Assembly: GCA_023415145.1 (NCBI GenBank)
Contig: JAEZLW010000153.1
Coordinates: 1-17,212, forward strand
Length of the DNA: 17,212 bases
From: Bacillota bacterium
GTDB taxonomy: Bacteria > Bacillota > Clostridia > Christensenellales > Aristaeellaceae
Direction of reading: 5' to 3'
The first letter of the stretch is position 1. Every line of letters begins with the position of its first letter. Under the pieces are notes generated by a model that did not search any database, had not been told where the DNA came from, and saw only the letters and a list, made by a program, of their open reading frames with translations. Shown piece by piece: positions 15,385 through 17,212 of this stretch. Made by a program: the position numbers and the translations under genes.

Positions 15385-15411
15385 CTACAGATTTTTTGCA
15401 TGTGCTTATTG

Positions 15412-16710
15412 TCACAGAGGCGCTTTTTCATCCAGATCCTTGTGTTCAAAAGGCGTCTTTCCCGCCTGTACATCGGCAATGGTGTTACCGCTGCCAAACA
15501 CAAGATACTTGTAAGAACAAAGCCCTTCCAGCCCCATAGGTCCCCTGGCGTGCAGTTTACCAGTGGCAATGCCCACCTCTGCACCGAAACCGTAGCAGAA
15601 TCCGTCGGCAAACCGTGTAGAGCAATTGTGGTATACTCCTGCACTGTCCACAAGACTCATAAAGGTGCGCACCGCCTGCATATCTTCCGCCACGATGGTA
15701 TCGGTATGCCCGGAGCCATAATGATTGATGTGGCGGATGGCATCCGATACGGAATCCACTACCTTGATGGAAAGGATATAGTCCAGGTACTCCGTCTCCC
15801 AATCTTCTTCTGTGGCCGGTTCGCAGGGGATGATAACCCGCGTCCTTTCACAGCCAAGCAATCGAACATTCTTTTCCGCAAGTGCTTTTGATGCGGCAGG
15901 CAAAAAAGCCTCCGCGATGCCCTTGTGCACCAGCAGCGTTTCCGCCGCGTTGCACACCGCCACATACTGCGTTTTGGAATCCACCGTCACCTTGACCGCC
16001 AAGTCAACATCCGCGGTCGCATCCACATACACATGGCATATTCCATCCGCATGGCCAAGCACCGGGATTCGGCTGTTGTCCATAATATAGCGAACAAATT
16101 CGTTGCTGCCCCTGGGGATGATGAGGTCGATGCAATCATCCATTTTCAGCATGGTCTGTACTTCTTCCCGTGTGGTGAGGAGTGACGCCCAGCCAGATGG
16201 CATACCGGCCTCCTGGGACGCATCAAGAAGTGCATCCATCAGTGCCCGGTTGGTATTTGATGCCTCCCTACCGCCCTTTAGCAGCACTGCGTTCCCGCTT
16301 TTCAAACACAGGGAAGCTATTTGCACCAGCGCATCGGGACGGCTTTCAAAAATCACACCCACCACGCCGATGGGGCATGATACCCGGTACAGTTTCATGC
16401 CAGGCATCAGTTCCCGGGCAAGCTGCGTATGATGAAGGGGGTCGGGCAAATCTGCAAGTGCCAACAATCCCTTTTGAACCGCATACAGCTTTTTTTCGTC
16501 AAACAACAAGCGCTTTTTCAGTGGCTGTGCCAAGCCCTCAGCATCCGCTTGCTTCATATCCGTCTCGTTGGCAGCGAAAATCGCATTGCTGCTGTGCGCA
16601 AGCGCATCAGCCATCAGCCGAAGGGTGTTGTTTCTATCTTCTATGGCCGACGCTGAAAGCGGAATCGCCGCTTCCCGGGCTGAAACAGCCATCATTCTTG
16701 TGTCCTGCAT
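15412..16710 (-). CDS. proA: Gamma-glutamyl phosphate reductase (glutamate-5-semialdehyde dehydrogenase)
   Basis: Second step of proline synthesis: NADPH-dependent reduction of gamma-glutamyl phosphate to glutamate-5-semialdehyde, in the cytoplasm. From ATG 16710 it is 432 aa, close to the family's ~415-430. Visible motifs are PIGVVGVIFESRPD near 113-126, SLCLKSGNAVLLKGG near 133-147, and LIIPRGSNE near 196-204. Then comes TQYVAVCNAAETLLVHKG with the catalytic Cys near 253, and GPMGLEGLCSYKY near the C-terminus. The frame is open to 16770, but the promoter lies at 16747-16775, so that start is ruled out. ATG 16710 (AAAGGGG 11 nt upstream), 16719 and 16695 (AGGA 7 nt upstream) remain; 16710 best matches the usual N-terminus. 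proB is not adjacent. Confidence 0.95.
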   Translation of the reverse strand: MQDTRMMAVSAREAAIPLSASAIEDRNNTLRLMADALAHSSNAIFAANETDMKQADAEGLAQPLKKRLLFDEKKLYAVQKGLLALADLPDPLHHTQLARELMPGMKLYRVSCPIGVVGVIFESRPDALVQIASLCLKSGNAVLLKGGREASNTNRALMDALLDASQEAGMPSGWASLLTTREEVQTMLKMDDCIDLIIPRGSNEFVRYIMDNSRIPVLGHADGICHVYVDATADVDLAVKVTVDSKTQYVAVCNAAETLLVHKGIAEAFLPAASKALAEKNVRLLGCERTRVIIPCEPATEEDWETEYLDYILSIKVVDSVSDAIRHINHYGSGHTDTIVAEDMQAVRTFMSLVDSAGVYHNCSTRFADGFCYGFGAEVGIATGKLHARGPMGLEGLCSYKYLVFGSGNTIADVQAGKTPFEHKDLDEKAPL

Positions 16711-16746
16711 GGAGCGCATATCCCCTTTGCCGTTTGCGTTCATACC

Positions 16747-16775
16747 ATTATATATAAAAAAGCGCATCATTGCAA
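16747..16775 (-). promoter_or_regulatory. Sigma-A promoter of proA
   Basis: On the - strand TTGCAA (16775-16770) and perfect TATAAT (16752-16747) are 17 nt apart, with a predicted start near 16740. The -35 hexamer is self-complementary and is the same six bases used by the smpB promoter. Confidence 0.8.
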
Positions 16776-16798
16776 TCGCAAAGCATTTGTGTTATAAT
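16770..16798 (+). promoter_or_regulatory. Sigma-A promoter of smpB
   Basis: TTGCAA (16770-16775) and perfect TATAAT (16793-16798) with a 17-nt spacer. The predicted start is near 16805, about 28 nt before ATG 16833. It shares its -35 with the divergent proA promoter. Confidence 0.8.
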
Positions 16799-16832
16799 AC
16801 GTTGCTACCGGCGCAACAAAGGAGGGGTTTGT

Positions 16833-17212
16833 ATGCCGCGCGCAAAGGGCATCAAGCCCGTAGCCCAGAACAGGCGCGCTTACCACGATTTTTTCGTGGA
16901 GGAAACGTATGAATGCGGCCTTTGTTTGCAGGGTACCGAAGTGAAAAGCATCCGCCAGGGCCGGGTCAACCTCAAGGAAAGCTTCGCCATGGCACGGGGT
17001 ATGGAGATTTTTGTGGAAGGGATGCACATCAGCCCCTATGTGCAGGGCAGCATTTTCAACCATGATCCCCTTAGGCACAAGAAGCTCCTCATGCACAAGA
17101 GCGAGATCCGCAAGCTCGCCGGCCAGGTACAACGCCAGGGGTATGCCCTTGTTCCCCTGCAAATTTACCTGAAAGACGGGCGGATGAAGCTGGAACTGGG
17201 TCTATGCAAGGG
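16833..17212 (+). CDS. smpB: SsrA-binding protein SmpB (partial, 3' end outside window)
   Basis: SmpB binds tmRNA and brings it to stalled ribosomes for trans-translation and tagging of the incomplete peptide. The frame from ATG 16833 is open to the window edge, giving 126 of the usual ~150-160 residues. Diagnostic segments are NRRAYHDFFVEETYECG near 13-29, LQGTEVKSIRQGRVNLKES near 32-50, HISPYVQG and FNHDPLRHKKLLMHKSEI near 66-93, then LVPLQIYLKDGRMKLELGL. The basic tail that enters the mRNA channel lies outside the window. AGGAGGGG (16819-16826) is 6 nt before the ATG. It is transcribed away from proA from a near-consensus promoter; the frequent neighbours rnr and ssrA are not seen here. 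Confidence 0.95.
   Translation, partial: MPRAKGIKPVAQNRRAYHDFFVEETYECGLCLQGTEVKSIRQGRVNLKESFAMARGMEIFVEGMHISPYVQGSIFNHDPLRHKKLLMHKSEIRKLAGQVQRQGYALVPLQIYLKDGRMKLELGLCK

Larger units (their letters stand above)
15072..15411. other. 340-bp gap without a convincing gene; hairpins and short decayed-looking frames
   Basis: No well-supported gene was found here. The - strand has short overlapping open stretches. One is 37 codons from ATG 15364 to a TGA at 15251. Another is 47 codons from ATG 15324 to a TGA at 15181. If one base of the CCC run at 15230-15232 were removed, the second would continue to a TAA at 15126, giving 65 residues. None has a properly spaced ribosome site. The region also has several inverted repeats: 15090-15096 with 15121-15127 (AATGTCA/TGACATT), a TCGATT/AATCGA pair near 15149-15162, the structure at 15214-15273 and the hairpin at 15360-15384. 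It may be a gene or element remnant, or may encode an RNA. Confidence 0.4.

Overview
The window looks like a chromosomal segment of a Gram-positive, Clostridia-like Firmicute. The evidence is protein families typical of that group: a type-2 galactose-1-phosphate uridylyltransferase, a DUF421/YetF membrane protein, a Cys-rich four-helix-bundle copper protein, a zinc-ribbon single-pass membrane protein and a BioY-like S component. Shine-Dalgarno sites are strong (AAAGGAGG, GAGGAGG), sigma-A promoters are near consensus, and intrinsic terminators are compact. I cannot name the genus. No CRISPR array, phage module, intact insertion sequence, rRNA or tRNA was seen.

Layout, left to right. (1) 1-107, +: the last codons of a probable BioY-type transporter. 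It converges on a bidirectional terminator at 119-166. (2) 172-7613, all on the - strand, is one collinear block read right to left: galT2, a GH127/DUF1680-like glycosidase homologue, a tRNA-dihydrouridine synthase (dus), and two large secreted proteins of unknown function. Near-consensus promoters lie before galT (7634-7663) and before the glycosidase homologue (6013-6040). The genes are closely spaced and I see no terminator before 119-166. (3) 7705-7995, +: a small Dabb-domain protein, whose promoter overlaps that of galT head-on, followed by a terminator. (4) 8100-9663, +: a FetAB-type metal-export ABC transporter with a strong promoter and a perfect 11-bp inverted repeat at the expected transcription start. 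(5) 9761-11716, -: a membrane-anchored nucleotide-sugar 4,6-dehydratase of the CapD/PglF/EpsC class with its own terminator. (6) 11859-13778, +: a zinc-ribbon membrane protein with a long exported part. (7) 13827-14507, - and 14642-15025, +: a divergent pair, DUF421/YetF and a 20-Cys copper-binding four-helix bundle. (8) 15072-15411: a gap without a convincing gene but with clear hairpins. (9) proA (-) and the start of smpB (+), divergently transcribed from two promoters that appear to share one palindromic -35 hexamer.

How the genes may work together: galT and the glycosidase homologue suggest a sugar-processing module, with dus and the two secreted proteins riding on the same transcript. 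FetAB and the Cys-rich protein are separate metal-homeostasis functions. smpB (trans-translation) and proA (proline synthesis) are housekeeping genes. The most unusual features are the two overlapping divergent promoter pairs, the glycosidase homologue that lacks the family's zinc/nucleophile cysteines, the tandem secreted proteins of unknown function, the fetAB palindrome, and the structured 340-bp gap before proA. I found no clearly new multi-gene system.
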